64,000 nt of DNA from Adlercreutzia sp. ZJ304 (GCF_011039075.1 NZ_JAAKEG010000012.1:1-64000), one strand, 5' to 3'. Shown: positions 44,301 to 54,245, counted from the first letter of the stretch. A program made the numbers and translations. Notes: generated by a model not told the origin, from the sequence alone.

Positions 44301-45643
44301 ACCCGGGCTATGACAGCAGCACCGAAATAAGCGGAGACGTGGGTGGCAACGGAGAAGGAACCATTACCGGCGGCGGTAGCGATGTTCCCGTTTGGAGTGG
44401 TGACGGCGACACATCGAACGACTTTGACGGCGAAGGTGATGGCGATGGTCGCGATTGGACTGCAATTCCCAAGCCCGGCAAAAATGAGGATGGCACATAT
44501 AACGTGGTAGACAGCGTAGTTGTAAATGTTGACGGCACCGACTTCACCATTTACTGGACAGATCGCAGCCAGCCGGCAACAGGAGATGGGTTTAACCCGC
44601 ACGACTATGTGTTATCGCCCGATGGGCTTGATAGGGAAGGCGCGGATGCGGATGGCTTGTACACGTACTACTATCCGAACAAGGAAGGCGCTACTACCAT
44701 CTTCACGTTCGATCCCGTTACAAAAACGGTTAACTTTTTGCGGTTGGGGAATAGTGTTAAACCGCAGTTCGGAATAGAAAAAGCACGCCAAATACAGGTA
44801 GTTATAGATACTGGTGGCGGTGAGGGCATAGCCACACATGGCGGGGTTTATTCGTGGCTTGTGGGCGATAGCGGCGCAGAGGATTTAATGATTGTTATAA
44901 CGCCCTTAGAAGGTAGCGACTTAGATTATGTGCGTCTAAACGATAGCGAAGTGCCCGATGGATGGCTTGAAGACCGCACAGAAAGCGGGCTTTCAGAGAA
45001 AGGCAAGCAAACACTTGCTAATGCGGAAAACAAAAACATACGCGTTGCTTCCGTAACGCCGCAGGTTAGCGAAAGTCGCTCTATAGCTGCACTGTTAAGC
45101 GGGGCTGAATATGCTTACGCTGACGAGGCGCAGGTGAAGCAGAAATTGTATGAGCTTACTGTTCCGTCAAAGAATTTGCGCGAAATGACAGACGATTTAA
45201 TTGTGCATGTGCGATTCAAGTTGATGGGCGAAGATACTTTTACCCTTGTAGCTAGCGTGGCTAACGACAATTATGGTTCTATTGTTGAAGAGCCTGTACA
45301 ATCTGTGAAGCGGGGAGACGAATTTACATTCCATTTCAAGCCTAAGAATGAAAGCTGGCGCGTGGCTAACATTGTCGTTGATGGCAAAAAGCAAGATTGG
45401 AATATGTCTTCTTACACGTTTAGCAACGTGCAAGCAGACCATACTTTAGTTGTAGAGTTTGGACCGGTGCCGTATTCGGGCAGCAATACCAAGGCTTCGC
45501 GCGAAATACGTCGTTTGCAGGCGCTAGCCAAAACAGGAGACTTAAATGCACCTGCATGCACGCTTCTTATGGCGCTTGCATGTGGAGCGGCTGGCGTAGC
45601 GGTTCTGTCTGGCAATCGTAGCCGCCGGCGCAAAGAAGACTAG
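41354..45643 (+). CDS. Large secreted surface protein with LAKTG sorting-like signal
   Basis: The 1429-residue protein starts with a signal peptide (ILSVFVAVALCVGMVPIVANAS). The body is a series of beta-rich modules: an Ig-like segment near 130-190 (YLYSYVWYIDKND ... WTYWVEVTNDAGS), a Gly-rich linker (GGAGGTGGTGGAG), and several B-repeat/divergent modules each opening VxVxxxGNGGxIxP and closing VVVKFK or LVVEFG. The C-terminus is a sorting-signal layout: LAKTGD, a hydrophobic stretch ACTLLMALACGAAGVAVLSG, then NRSRRRKED. Ala replaces the Pro of LPXTG. AAAGGAATTC precedes the ATG at 41354. It is the only protein of the locus with such an end, so it may be the cell-wall anchor of the group; the sortase itself is not in the window. 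Confidence 0.8.
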   Translation: MKCFTKKILSVFVAVALCVGMVPIVANASTADGLDKTADEQAVDDSFGSVGGNSVEETQQQIDEFAASPTNAGSTPAGAEKHDQISTTAYIAATELGFRFTQISNDVVFTGADTETLQFSTEGASLSGDKYLYSYVWYIDKNDGAGATEITRASTFDGTDKDGKHTFELPISSAGMQPDDVWTYWVEVTNDAGSLSKTLNGEADTRRVVSVSYNPELRTQPLYWNKTDKQDATEDNYIWKAEGNILKESILDVDEVAASKEMGDFATGLDAVITEGSVWLPKIVNDSEKDVYSDTLALTYDISGYAVSDDGASGASILDTVSALSDKSPENIAKTLDAAGVHLLWQKDAETSPALASSAASLDGVQYVYENAVSGKPARVVAVIGVPAGAGRVFGTFALTHKVVKPSEDDVAFTFTPKVKIEGAAEDAETDGNVVLPAEGYKRNLGATDVQFTMHPNISAEPPYYVSNVTIFKGGAGGTGGTGGAGAGAGGTGGTEISLTPEQLTIQGNVIKFAKLSREMFGLDADDTSCNITVQVTFAKKAVAPENPDELVDVEIIKTGEEPDLSQVMVLVDGAEVAPKGGSGNTYQVPKDGAFQLSFNTDKGKRVESVTVTPVNPDGSLNDADAKIYTVDGDNLSISNYSTPLQITVNYVAGTIVVPQHTVSVMQAGDTNPVALSAGSVNGGTGPFTVKNTDNITLNAAPNLGYEITGAKATFTSGNIVSYSAEEAPSITLLNVVEDVEVVYSFRALDYKIDVVVDGNSTPDSKGNVSGGDSAGDIVATMPSVKGGQTYISHDNQLVIKASPNSGFDIKKDAGGNPVITLKGENGNVLDVTGKPAGDGYSFSVGLTELLSSNIISSTTPDAAQEIEVLYSFERVPSSVKSFVVETKVEGNGGKITPTQTVTQDASGVASARVYFYPAEAQDGKYWAVDAVTVDGLDAASSDAAKYGDVSSVDLIGKRPNIVFENLTADHTVVVKFKQVSEDPGYDSSTEISGDVGGNGEGTITGGGSDVPVWSGDGDTSNDFDGEGDGDGRDWTAIPKPGKNEDGTYNVVDSVVVNVDGTDFTIYWTDRSQPATGDGFNPHDYVLSPDGLDREGADADGLYTYYYPNKEGATTIFTFDPVTKTVNFLRLGNSVKPQFGIEKARQIQVVIDTGGGEGIATHGGVYSWLVGDSGAEDLMIVITPLEGSDLDYVRLNDSEVPDGWLEDRTESGLSEKGKQTLANAENKNIRVASVTPQVSESRSIAALLSGAEYAYADEAQVKQKLYELTVPSKNLREMTDDLIVHVRFKLMGEDTFTLVASVANDNYGSIVEEPVQSVKRGDEFTFHFKPKNESWRVANIVVDGKKQDWNMSSYTFSNVQADHTLVVEFGPVPYSGSNTKASREIRRLQALAKTGDLNAPACTLLMALACGAAGVAVLSGNRSRRRKED

Positions 45644-45661
45644 CGCGTGTTGGTAAGCCAG

Positions 45662-46570
45662 CTATCCTGCAAAGAAAGTTTTTGCAGCGTAGTTGTAGAA
45701 GTGCCCTGCATCGGCGTATAGCAAATTTGTAGGAGTGCTGCCTTTGCGTATGTAGACGCGCTTTATTGGGCATTCAGTTTCAAGCAGGTCGCCATCGGCT
45801 AATATGGTGGCGGCCTGCGCATCTACATCGCGCAGAAGTTCTATGCACACAACATCGTTAGGGTTAGTTACCACTGTGCGCGCCGATAGCGTGTGTGGCG
45901 CTATGGGTTGTGCGATAAGCCCGCTAAAGCTGGGTGCTACAAGCGGTCCGCCCGCAGCTAGTGCATATGCGGTGGAGCCAGTTGCGCTGGCAACCACTAT
46001 GCCATCGCCGCCGAAATTCCCAATGCGGCTATCCGATATATCTAGCGCAAATTTTAGCGTGCGCCCCATAGCGCCGCGCGTAATGGCAATTTCGTTTAGT
46101 GCGAAAAATTCGCGCTCGCTGTTAGGGCTGCTGTTAGGGCTGGGCGTGCTATCTATATAGGGGTCGTTTTCGCCTTCGCAAACCACTTGGCATACTAGAT
46201 TGGCGCGTTTTTCGCATAGTAACTCGCCAACAAGCGCGCGCGACGTTAATTCCACAACACCAACTTCAGCGCTGTTCGCCAAAAAACCTAAGTGACCAAA
46301 ATTAATTCCCAAAATGGGCGTTTCCTTATTTGCCAAAAGACGCGCTGTTCGCAAAATTGTGCCGTCTCCACCTAAAACCACAGCTAAGTCGCACGACTGC
46401 ACAGCATCGCGCGCGGCAAGTTTTCCCTGCGTAGCGAAGTCTTTGCTATACAATTCGTCCGACGATAAAGTTGTGTAGTCAATTTTTTGCGACATGAAAT
46501 AAGCCACCAGTAACATGGCTGCATCTATTGCATCTTTATTATTACTGTTCTGCACTACTAAAACATGCAT
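45662..46570 (-). CDS. nadK: NAD kinase
   Basis: The 302-residue protein has VLGGDGTILRTARLL, GINFGHLGFLAN, the diacylglycerol-kinase-like NFGGDGIVVASATGSTAYALAAGGPLVAP, and the C-terminal ILADGD. It phosphorylates NAD to NADP. I use the ATG at 46570 (MHVLVVQNSNNKDAID), preceded by GAGAGGTGCAAC; the frame extends 17 codons further upstream without similarity. The gene runs toward the surface locus and is divergent from murJ. Confidence 0.95.
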   Translation of the reverse strand: MHVLVVQNSNNKDAIDAAMLLVAYFMSQKIDYTTLSSDELYSKDFATQGKLAARDAVQSCDLAVVLGGDGTILRTARLLANKETPILGINFGHLGFLANSAEVGVVELTSRALVGELLCEKRANLVCQVVCEGENDPYIDSTPSPNSSPNSEREFFALNEIAITRGAMGRTLKFALDISDSRIGNFGGDGIVVASATGSTAYALAAGGPLVAPSFSGLIAQPIAPHTLSARTVVTNPNDVVCIELLRDVDAQAATILADGDLLETECPIKRVYIRKGSTPTNLLYADAGHFYNYAAKTFFAG

Positions 46571-46656
46571 GTTGCACCTCTCGCTTGTAAGATAGCTAAG
46601 CGCATTTTGTATAGATAACATTATAAGCGTGGCTTATCTGAGTGCGTATACTCAGG

Positions 46657-46668
46657 TATCATATAAGC
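46657..46668 (+). promoter_or_regulatory. Candidate leaderless -10 box of murJ
   Basis: TATCAT (46657-46662) lies 6 bases before the murJ ATG, the same geometry as TATAAT before rsmI (10420). No Shine-Dalgarno is close to the start. A GAGTGCGTATACTC palindrome overlaps it upstream. Confidence 0.35.
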
Positions 46669-48294
46669 ATGTCGCAAGCCGATGAAATATCTAACGGTCC
46701 AAATATAGGCACGTCGGCTGCCATAATAAGCATCTGCACCATAATTTCGCGTATAACTGGGTTTGCACGCACGTGGGCTATGGCATTTGCGCTGGGCGCA
46801 ACGTTTTTATCCAGCTCGTATCAGGTGGCGAATAACCTGCCAAACATGCTTTACGAGTTGGTTATGGGTGGCATGCTTACCACAGCTTTTCTTCCGGTAT
46901 ACATGTCTATTAAACGCAAGATGGGGCGAAGTTATAGCCGCAGATATGCGTCGAATTTACTAACGATAGTCGTTCTTTTAATGGGCATACTTTCGCTTTT
47001 GTGCATTTTATTTCCGGCGCAAGTTATATACACACAAACGTTTTTCTCAAATCAAGAGGAAATGTCTACCTCGGTATTTTTCTTCCAATTCTTTGCCGTA
47101 CAGTTGGTATTCTACGGTGCATCTTCCATTATTTCTGGGCTGCTAAACGCCAACCGCGACTATATTTGGGGCGCTATTGCACCTGTGTTCAACAATTTGG
47201 TGGTTATTGTTACATTTATTGCATATGCTTTTGTGGCACCAGAAAACCCCACATTGGCGCTTTATATAATTGCTATAGGCAATCCTGCGGGCGTTGCTAT
47301 TCAGTTGTTTATTCAGCTTCCGGGTTTGCGTCGCAATGGTATTGTGCTTAAACCTAGGATCGATTTTCACGATCCGGGCTTAGGGGAAACTATAAAACTT
47401 GGTGTGCCGGCGCTGCTGAATACCTTTATAGGCTTTGCAGTAGTGTCGGTTGGGAATGCGGCGGCGTATACGTTTGCCGATAATGGACCTAGCGTTATAG
47501 CGTATTCGCGCCTTTGGTTTACGTTTCCGTATTCGTTTTTGGCAATTCCTGTGGCTACTGCTATGTTTACCGAGCTTTCAGCCATGCAAGCCGACGGCGA
47601 CACTAAAGGTGTTGTTCGCGGCATATTAAGCGGGTCAAGCCAAATATTCTTCCTTATGATTCCTTTTGCGATGTATCTTATTGTGTTTGCAAGCCCGCTT
47701 GTTGGGCTGTATCGCATAGGCGCTTTCACCGGCGACGCTGTGTCGCAAATTGCCAGCTATTTAGCTGTTATGGCTGTTGCGCTGCCATTTTATGGCGTGA
47801 ATACATATATTCAGATGGCATTTTCCAGCATTCGCAAGATGACAGTGTGCTCGGTTATAGTTTTTGTGGCTAGCCTTTTGCAAATTGGCGTAATTTTGGC
47901 TTCTGTATTTTTGCGCGACACTCTTGGTCTTAGCATGGAAATGATAGCCGTTGGCACCATAGTGTCTTACCTTGTGGGCGATGTTCTATCTTTTGCATAT
48001 TTGTGTCGTTTTTACCGTGGCGAAATGCATATGCGCTGCGTGTATGTAGCGTGTGCGCGCGCGTTTGTTGTGGGGCTTGCTGGCGCTGTTGTTGGTGGCG
48101 CTGTTTACTATGCGCTTGATACGTTTGTTTTTGCGGCATCTGGAAATGTGCTGATTACTTTTATATATGTAGTAGTTGCAGGCTGCGCGGCTCTGGTGGT
48201 TACGTTTACGCCAGCAGTAAAACGCGATTGGCATGAGGCTGCGTTTGTAACTAACATCTGGAACAAGGTGCGCAAGCTGTTCCGTAGGCGCTAA
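46669..48294 (+). CDS. murJ: Lipid II flippase MurJ (MviN family)
   Basis: The 541-residue multi-pass membrane protein has about 14 hydrophobic segments and the MviN features SIISRITGFARTWAMAFALG, NNLPNMLYELVMGGMLTTAFLPVY and FPYSFLAIPVATAMFTELS. MurJ flips lipid II across the membrane for peptidoglycan synthesis. The ATG at 46669 gives MSQADEIS; a GTG at 46642 is in frame but has no ribosome binding site either. It is divergent from nadK and convergent with xerD. Confidence 0.93.
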   Translation: MSQADEISNGPNIGTSAAIISICTIISRITGFARTWAMAFALGATFLSSSYQVANNLPNMLYELVMGGMLTTAFLPVYMSIKRKMGRSYSRRYASNLLTIVVLLMGILSLLCILFPAQVIYTQTFFSNQEEMSTSVFFFQFFAVQLVFYGASSIISGLLNANRDYIWGAIAPVFNNLVVIVTFIAYAFVAPENPTLALYIIAIGNPAGVAIQLFIQLPGLRRNGIVLKPRIDFHDPGLGETIKLGVPALLNTFIGFAVVSVGNAAAYTFADNGPSVIAYSRLWFTFPYSFLAIPVATAMFTELSAMQADGDTKGVVRGILSGSSQIFFLMIPFAMYLIVFASPLVGLYRIGAFTGDAVSQIASYLAVMAVALPFYGVNTYIQMAFSSIRKMTVCSVIVFVASLLQIGVILASVFLRDTLGLSMEMIAVGTIVSYLVGDVLSFAYLCRFYRGEMHMRCVYVACARAFVVGLAGAVVGGAVYYALDTFVFAASGNVLITFIYVVVAGCAALVVTFTPAVKRDWHEAAFVTNIWNKVRKLFRRR

Positions 48295-48333
48295 AGTTGC
48301 TGCTTGTTCCTCCCAAAGTAAATTTGGAAACTG

Positions 48334-48487
48334 TTTTTGGTCAAAACTTCCGACTTTCCACGGTCGAACACACCTAATAGCACCCGCCGAGGCATCATTG
48401 AACACTGTTTGCCCAGTGTTCTCCATAATTCAAGCTTGCTATTGACCATCTTCACTGTGGAAAGCTGGAAGTTTTGACCATTTTTTC
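48334..48487. mobile_element. MITE-like inverted-repeat element, copy 3
   Basis: It lies between the convergent murJ and xerD genes. The left arm TTTTGGTCAAAACTTCCGAC and right arm GCTGGAAGTTTTGACCATTT enclose an interior with CTGTTTGCCCAGTGTTCTCC. The minus strand can be read MENTGQTVFNDASAGAI, similar to copy 2 read on the plus strand. Confidence 0.8.
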
Positions 48488-48503
48488 GAAATAAATGCAC
48501 TAA

Positions 48504-49412
48504 TTAAGCGCGGGGATGGGCGGCGTAGTATTCCTCTTGCAGATGCGTGCGGTCTATGTGGGTGTAAATTTGCGTGGTTGATATATCGGAATGCCCAAGC
48601 ATTTCCTGTATTGCGCGCAAATCGGCACCACCTTCAAGCATGTGGGTGGCAAACGAATGGCGAAGCGTATGCGGGTGAAGCCCTTCAATGCCTACGCCTT
48701 TGCCCGCATTTGCAACTATTTTATGAATGCTTTGGCGGCTTATTCGTCCTCCGCGGGAATTTAGAAATACCGCACCGGCATCTTCGGGGCGCAATGTTTT
48801 TGCCTTCATGCTAAGAGGTGCGCGACCGTTTTCGATATATTCTGCTAACGCGCGCACCGCCGCGCCTCCTATAGGCACAATGCGCTCTTTTGAGCTCTTG
48901 CCGAACACCCGCAAGAAGCCCTCTTCCAAAAACACATCGCGTAAATTCAGGTTTGCCGTTTCGCTAACACGCAAGCCGCATCCGTAAAGCACTTCAAGCA
49001 TGGCGCGGTCGCGCAAGCCAGATGGCGACGGTGCATCCATCAGATCAAGCATCGCGCATACTTGCGATATTGTTAGCACGTCGGGTAGGCGCTCGGGCAT
49101 TTTGGGCAGCGGAATTGCCGATGTGGGATTTATCTGCGTGAAGTCTTCGCGAATAGCAAATTTATGCAGTGCTTTCACAGCTGCCATGCGTCTTTTGCAA
49201 GTGGCTACGGAATAGCCCTGTTTCATAATGGAAGCCTCAAAATCTAGCACGGCGGCGCGATCTATATCTTGAAGATGCGTAATTCCCATGTCATGCAGAT
49301 GCTCTTCATAAAGTGCAAGGTCGTGGGAATAATTCTTAACCGTAAGGGGAGATGCTCCGCGTTCTATGCGCAGAAACGAAATGTATTCCTGAATAAGTTC
49401 GTTTATCTCCAT
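48504..49412 (-). CDS. xerD: Tyrosine recombinase XerD-like
   Basis: The 302-residue recombinase has an N-terminal SAM-like core-binding domain (YISFLRIERGASPLTVKNYS) and the catalytic domain with the Arg in EVLYGCGLRVSETANL, HxxR in HPHTLRHSFATHMLEGG, His in GHSDISTTQIYTH with the nucleophile Tyr. Length and spacing match XerC/XerD chromosome dimer resolvases. No attachment site or prophage is next to it, so a housekeeping role is likelier than an integrase. Confidence 0.9.
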   Translation of the reverse strand: MEINELIQEYISFLRIERGASPLTVKNYSHDLALYEEHLHDMGITHLQDIDRAAVLDFEASIMKQGYSVATCKRRMAAVKALHKFAIREDFTQINPTSAIPLPKMPERLPDVLTISQVCAMLDLMDAPSPSGLRDRAMLEVLYGCGLRVSETANLNLRDVFLEEGFLRVFGKSSKERIVPIGGAAVRALAEYIENGRAPLSMKAKTLRPEDAGAVFLNSRGGRISRQSIHKIVANAGKGVGIEGLHPHTLRHSFATHMLEGGADLRAIQEMLGHSDISTTQIYTHIDRTHLQEEYYAAHPRA

Positions 49413-49429
49413 GCGCTAAGTTTAGCGCA

Positions 49430-49566
49430 CAGCAGCGCCGTGTTGCTAATGCGGTCGCGCGGCGGTGTCGTGTGGATAATGCGGTCGCGCGGCGGTGCCG
49501 CGTGGCTAACGCTATCACACAACAGCGGCGCACGCTAACCCCGTCGCGCAGCAGCGCCGTTGCGGC
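49430..49566. repeat. 30-bp tandem repeat between xerD and pyrG
   Basis: Four and a half units of exactly 30 bp (one of 29) follow each other, starting at 49430, 49460, 49490, 49520 and 49549. The unit opens C(A/G)GCGGTGCCGTGTGG and ends CTAATGCGGTCGCG in the best copies. It lies between the start of xerD and the stop of pyrG, both on the minus strand, so it is in the intergenic leader of xerD. Confidence 0.85.
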
Positions 49567-51240
<1,674 letters not shown>

Positions 51241-51357
51241 CTAGTTTGTTGCATAGATGTTAAGGGGTTGGCTTAAATTGCAGAACCGCTTCAAATGTCG
51301 CCTAGCCACTCCAAGCAACCACGTCGGCAAAACTCCGCTGCGATTTTGGGAGGCATA

Positions 51358-52839
51358 ATGCGCGAAGGTTTTGACAATGCGAAATATATAACGATGCAGG
51401 CAGAGAGAATCCGTGAACGTATATCGCATTTTGGCGGCAAACTATACCTAGAGTTTGGCGGGAAAATTTTTGACGATTTGCACGCTTCGCGCGTTTTGCC
51501 CGGCTTTGAGCCCGATAGCAAAATACGTATGTTGCAGTCTATGGTAGACGACTTAGAAATAATAATCGCGGTGAATGCGAACCACATAGAGTCGAACAAA
51601 AAGCGCGGCGACTTGGGAATAACTTACGATGAAGACGTTTTGCGACTGATGGATGTGCTGCAAAGCTTAGGATTTCTTGTTAGCAACGTAGTAATAACGC
51701 ACTATACCAGCCAGCCTGCAGCCGATGCTTTTCGCCGCCGCCTAGATTCGCTTGGAATTGCGCACAGTTTGCATTACCCAATTGCCGGCTATCCCTACGA
51801 TATAGACCACATAGTAAGCGACGAAGGCTACGGCAAAAACGACTACATTCCTACAACGCGCCCGCTAGTGGTAGTAACAGCGCCCGGTCCCGGCTCTGGC
51901 AAAATGGCAACTTGTTTGTCGCAGTTATATCACGAGCACAAACGCAACATAAATGCAGGGTATGCAAAGTACGAAACATTTCCCATTTGGAACTTATCTT
52001 TGCAGCATCCGGTGAACATAGCATATGAAGCTGCCACGGTAGATTTAGACGATTCAAACGCCATAGACCCATTCCATTTGGAGGCATATGGCACAACCAC
52101 TGTAAATTACAACCGCGATATAGAAATTTTCCCCGTGCTTAAAACCATGCTGGAAAAGATTATGGGAAAAAGTCCGTATCTTTCTCCAACCGACATGGGC
52201 GTAAATATGGCAGGGCATGCAATTTACGACGATGAAGCTGTGCGCGAAGCCGCCAACTTAGAGATCATGCGTCGCTATTTCCATCATGCGGTCGAAGCCA
52301 AAGAAACCGGCGTTGGAACAGATACTGTGAAAAGGCTGGAAATGCTTTTGAATCAGTCGGGAATTGCGGCGAATAACTTTCCTCCGCGCTCGGCAGCAAT
52401 GTTGAAAGAGGAAATGACAGGCGCACCTGCCGGCGCTATGGTTTTGCCTGACGGGCGCATAGTAACTGGTAAAACCTCCAATTTGCTAGGTGCTGCAAGT
52501 TCGCTTCTCATGAATGCGCTGAAGACGCTAGCTGAGGTAGATGACGAAATAGACGTTATAACCGATGAGGCTATCGAGCCGATATGTCATTTGAAGACTG
52601 GTCACTTGCATTCTAGCAACCCGCGCCTACATTCGGACGAAACGCTTATAGCCCTGTCTATTTCCTCTGTAACAGAACCTTTGGCTGAAAAGTTGATAGA
52701 GTGTTTGGATGAACTGCGCGGATGCGATGCGTTTTTCTCGGTTATAGTTTCGCATACCGATCGCAGGCTGTACCGCACGTTAGGCATCAACTTATGCTGT
52801 GAGCCGAAGTACGAACAGCACAGGTTCTATCACAAATAG
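51358..52839 (+). CDS. DUF1846 family protein
   Basis: The 493-residue protein matches the DUF1846 family over its whole length: FDNAKYITMQAERIRERISHF, LYLEFGGKIFDDLHASRVLPGF, VTAPGPGSGKMATCLSQLYHE (a P-loop-like stretch) and FPIWNLSLQHPVNIAYEAAT. The family is widespread in Gram-positive anaerobes; structures are known but a firm function is not. The start is set by TTTTGGGAGGCATAATG; an in-frame extension to 51295 is not conserved. It is divergent from pyrG. Confidence 0.93.
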   Translation: MREGFDNAKYITMQAERIRERISHFGGKLYLEFGGKIFDDLHASRVLPGFEPDSKIRMLQSMVDDLEIIIAVNANHIESNKKRGDLGITYDEDVLRLMDVLQSLGFLVSNVVITHYTSQPAADAFRRRLDSLGIAHSLHYPIAGYPYDIDHIVSDEGYGKNDYIPTTRPLVVVTAPGPGSGKMATCLSQLYHEHKRNINAGYAKYETFPIWNLSLQHPVNIAYEAATVDLDDSNAIDPFHLEAYGTTTVNYNRDIEIFPVLKTMLEKIMGKSPYLSPTDMGVNMAGHAIYDDEAVREAANLEIMRRYFHHAVEAKETGVGTDTVKRLEMLLNQSGIAANNFPPRSAAMLKEEMTGAPAGAMVLPDGRIVTGKTSNLLGAASSLLMNALKTLAEVDDEIDVITDEAIEPICHLKTGHLHSSNPRLHSDETLIALSISSVTEPLAEKLIECLDELRGCDAFFSVIVSHTDRRLYRTLGINLCCEPKYEQHRFYHK

Positions 52840-52861
52840 GTGCTCGGGGCAGAATTTCTTA

Positions 52862-53016
52862 CAAAATGGTCAAAAAGTTCGACTTTCCACGGTCGAAAGA
52901 ACGAATTGCTTAACTGAATTGTGGAGGACACTGGGCAAACAGTATTTGGCGACGCATCAATGAGGGCTATTTGCCCTTTCTGACTGTGGAAAGCTGGAAG
53001 TTTTGACCATTTTTCT
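52862..53016. mobile_element. MITE-like inverted-repeat element, copy 4
   Basis: The left arm is CAAAATGGTCAAAAAGTTCG (slightly changed), the right arm GTGGAAAGCTGGAAG...CCATTTTTCT. The interior CTGAATTGTGGAGGACACTG is in the same orientation as copy 2, opposite to 1, 3 and 5. It lies between the DUF1846 gene and mreB. The rest of this 327-bp gap holds the mreB upstream region with a TAAAAT at about 53109. Confidence 0.78.
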
Positions 53017-53166
53017 GAAAAAACTTCACCGGCTGGGTTGTATTTAGTGGTTTCGCGCAAAACTCTTCATAAAATGCGCAAAGATGAGCCCGCGCAGATA
53101 GGCTATGGTAAAATCGTAATTTGCGTTTGTGCTGTAATAAGTAATTGACGAACGGGGACTTCCTCT

Positions 53167-54222
53167 ATGTCGATATTTGATAGATTTGCAAATATTGGTG
53201 GCAACATGTCAACCGACATGGCAATTGACTTGGGTACTGCCAATACCCTTGTGGCTATTACAGGCGAGGGCATCGTAATAAACGAGCCTTCAGTTGTAGC
53301 TATTGAGAAAAGTACACATAGGGTGCTTGCCGTAGGGCATGAAGCGAAAAACATGATTAACCACACGCCTGATGCTTTTTCGGCTGAACATCCGCTGAAA
53401 GATGGCGTTATAGCCGACTACGATGTTACGGAAGCTATGCTTTCTGCGTTTATCAGCAAGGCAAGCGATCGTAAGTATCCGTGGCAGGCGAAGCCGCGCA
53501 TTGTTATATGCATTCCGTGCGGTGCCACCAGTGTAGAGAAGCGTGCGGTTTTTGAGGCTGCCATTCAGGCGGGCGCGCGTCAGGCGTATCTAATAGAAGA
53601 GCCTATGGCGGCAGCTATGGGTGCCGATCTTCCAGTTACAGAGCCAACAGGTAGCATGGTGGTAGACATTGGAGGCGGCACAACAGAGGTTGCTGTTATA
53701 TCGCTTGGCGGTATTGTTTCGTCGTCTAGTTTGCGCTTGGCGGGCAATAGGCTAGATGAAGCTATCGCGATGCATCTGCGCGATCTTTTGGGCATAAAGA
53801 TAGGCGAGCGCACGGCCGAGGTTATCAAGATAAAAATTGGTAGCGTTTTGCCTTTTGAAGACGGGCGCGAACGCGACATGATAATTTCTGGACAAGATGT
53901 CTATACCGAGCAGCCTAAAGAAGTAACTATCCAATCAGAAGATGTGCGCGCGGCGCTGCAGGCACCAATTGAAGAAATGGTGCTGCACATTAAAGACACT
54001 TTCAAGACTACAAACCCTGATCTTGCAAGCGATATCATTCAAAACGGTATTTTGCTAACCGGCGGCGGCGGTTTGCTTTCTGGCTTAGACAGATATCTGA
54101 CAGATCAGTTGGAAATACCTGTTTGGGTAAGCGAGACGGCTTTGACGAATGTAGTTTCGGGTTGCTTGAAGGTACTAGAGACACCTACTGCGCTGCGTCA
54201 GACATTAATGCGCTCGAAATAG
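53167..54222 (+). CDS. mreB: Rod-shape-determining protein MreB
   Basis: The 351-residue actin-like protein has the nucleotide-binding signatures MAIDLGTANTLV (phosphate 1), VVDIGGGTTEVAVISLGGIV (phosphate 2) and GILLTGGGGLLSGLD (adenosine). It forms membrane-attached filaments that guide the elongation machinery. GGGGAC lies upstream of the ATG. It heads the mreBCD-mrdA-rodA operon, so the cells are probably rods. Confidence 0.96.
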   Translation: MSIFDRFANIGGNMSTDMAIDLGTANTLVAITGEGIVINEPSVVAIEKSTHRVLAVGHEAKNMINHTPDAFSAEHPLKDGVIADYDVTEAMLSAFISKASDRKYPWQAKPRIVICIPCGATSVEKRAVFEAAIQAGARQAYLIEEPMAAAMGADLPVTEPTGSMVVDIGGGTTEVAVISLGGIVSSSSLRLAGNRLDEAIAMHLRDLLGIKIGERTAEVIKIKIGSVLPFEDGRERDMIISGQDVYTEQPKEVTIQSEDVRAALQAPIEEMVLHIKDTFKTTNPDLASDIIQNGILLTGGGGLLSGLDRYLTDQLEIPVWVSETALTNVVSGCLKVLETPTALRQTLMRSK

Positions 54223-54245
54223 GCAGCAGGAGGGTTAGTGGCTTA

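Noticed and set aside
48504-49412. XerD-like gene as the integrase of a mobile island
   Set aside because: It is flanked by murJ and pyrG, has typical XerD length and motifs, and no attachment site or cargo is visible.
49430-49566. CRISPR array
   Set aside because: The 30-bp units adjoin without unique spacers, so it is a simple tandem repeat; no cas genes are present.
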